In this document: in pieces, positions 58,516-58,870 of the stretch
How the letters are laid out: the number at the start of each line of letters is the position of its first letter
Position numbering within the stretch: the first letter of the stretch is position 1
Source: Polymyxa betae
Lineage: Eukaryota; Endomyxa; Phytomyxea; Plasmodiophorida; Plasmodiophoridae
DNA length: 58,870 nucleotides
Assembly (NCBI GenBank): GCA_003693705.1
Contig: RBZT01000986.1
Span: 1 to 58,870 of the forward strand
Direction: 5' to 3'
Translations under genes and position numbers: made by a program
Notes under the pieces: model-generated
Told to the model about the DNA's origin: nothing
Databases searched by the model: none
Seen by the model: only the letters and a program-made list of their open reading frames with translations

Positions 58516-58870
58516 ATGAGCGTGGAGAACAAGGAAGGCGAAGTGCCATTATTCAATGGGACTGACTTCCCTGATTGGAAACGTCGCATGGCCAACTATC
58601 TGGTCAGCCCGGATTTGGACATCGTGGTCGGGTTAGATATGAGCACGCTGACACTTTCATCTAGTCCACCTGTACTCAATGCCAGCGGGAATTCCGATTT
58701 AACTTCTCGTAAAGATCTTAAAGCTCGAGCGCTTATTGAAAATATACTTTCAAAAGGCGTCCAGCAGTTTATTGAGACAAGTAAAGCGACAACTAGTCAT
58801 CAATTATGGGCTCGACTGGTTGCTGCTTATCAAAGGACATCAGGATCAGCAACGGTCACTGCAGTCAAAA
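58516..58870 (+). CDS. Ty1/copia-type retrotransposon Gag, cut by the window end
   Basis: The frame from the ATG at 58516 is open to the last base (118 codons). It begins EVPLFNGTDFPDWKRRMANY, then LKARALIENILSKGVQQFIE, SKATTSHQLWARLVAAYQRT, the F-x-G-x-x-F-x-x-W and A-x-x-x-W-x-x-L pattern of the copia Gag/UBN2 capsid-like domain. The zinc knuckle, protease and polymerase would follow beyond the window. It is undamaged so far, unlike the relics at 7-14 kb, so this could be a young copy. Confidence 0.85.
   Translation, partial: MSVENKEGEVPLFNGTDFPDWKRRMANYLVSPDLDIVVGLDMSTLTLSSSPPVLNASGNSDLTSRKDLKARALIENILSKGVQQFIETSKATTSHQLWARLVAAYQRTSGSATVTAVK

Overview
This window is nuclear DNA of a free-living or host-associated unicellular eukaryote that builds a motile flagellum. 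Nearly every gene is cut by short GT-AG introns (mostly 30-60 nt, down to 25 nt). The gene set is wholly eukaryotic: clathrin adaptor, TFIIE, MEF2-type MADS factor, SCAR/WAVE, tubulin cofactor B, HMG-CoA synthase and others. The axonemal protein CFAP65 and a FAM161 protein point to a cilium or basal body, and SCAR/WAVE points to branched actin. The exact lineage cannot be fixed from the sequence alone. The mixture (MEF2-type MADS, ATXR3/SDG2-type SET protein, TTAGGG/TTTAGGG-like motifs) suits a protist rather than an animal, fungus or land plant.

Layout. 1-2.1 kb is gene-poor. 2.1-5.0 kb holds a SETD3/LSMT-like SET-domain methyltransferase and a YbeY-type RNase. 5.0-14.5 kb is a repeat- and relic-rich island: a decayed Helitron-type Pif1 helicase, a Myb/SANT-like transposon protein relic, a frameshifted PIF/Harbinger transposase, an inverted duplicated segment, and a small two-exon gene whose stop codon lies inside a 68-bp palindrome. 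14.8-26.3 kb is gene-dense: AP-1 gamma-adaptin, a protein kinase, a coiled-coil protein, TFIIE-alpha, D-aminoacyl-tRNA deacylase, a tail-anchored IQ/coiled-coil protein and a MADS-box factor.

26.7-36.4 kb carries CFAP65 (about 6.5 kb), CTP:phosphocholine cytidylyltransferase and a secreted multicopper oxidase. 37.6-45.3 kb has an armadillo-repeat protein and a large bromodomain plus ATXR3-like SET protein. 45.8-57.2 kb has a PROPPIN, a hAT transposase fragment abutting HMG-CoA synthase, a small secreted protein, a DYRK kinase, TBCB, TRAP-beta, a FAM161 protein and SCAR/WAVE. The window ends inside the Gag region of a Ty1/copia retrotransposon.

The genes are not an operon-like system. Functional themes are membrane traffic and lipid supply (AP-1 gamma, PROPPIN, TRAP-beta, phosphocholine cytidylyltransferase, HMG-CoA synthase), chromatin and transcription (two SET proteins, TFIIE-alpha, MADS), and cytoskeleton or flagellum (CFAP65, FAM161, TBCB, SCAR/WAVE). 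The most unusual observations are a deacylase whose conserved start methionine sits directly on a splice donor and is in frame with an upstream membrane segment; introns of 25 and 31 nt; the palindromic gene end; an over-represented 12-mer; recurring telomere-like motifs between genes; and changed motif residues in two kinases and the PROPPIN. Exon boundaries were read by eye from frame, GT/AG and family similarity, without any RNA evidence.
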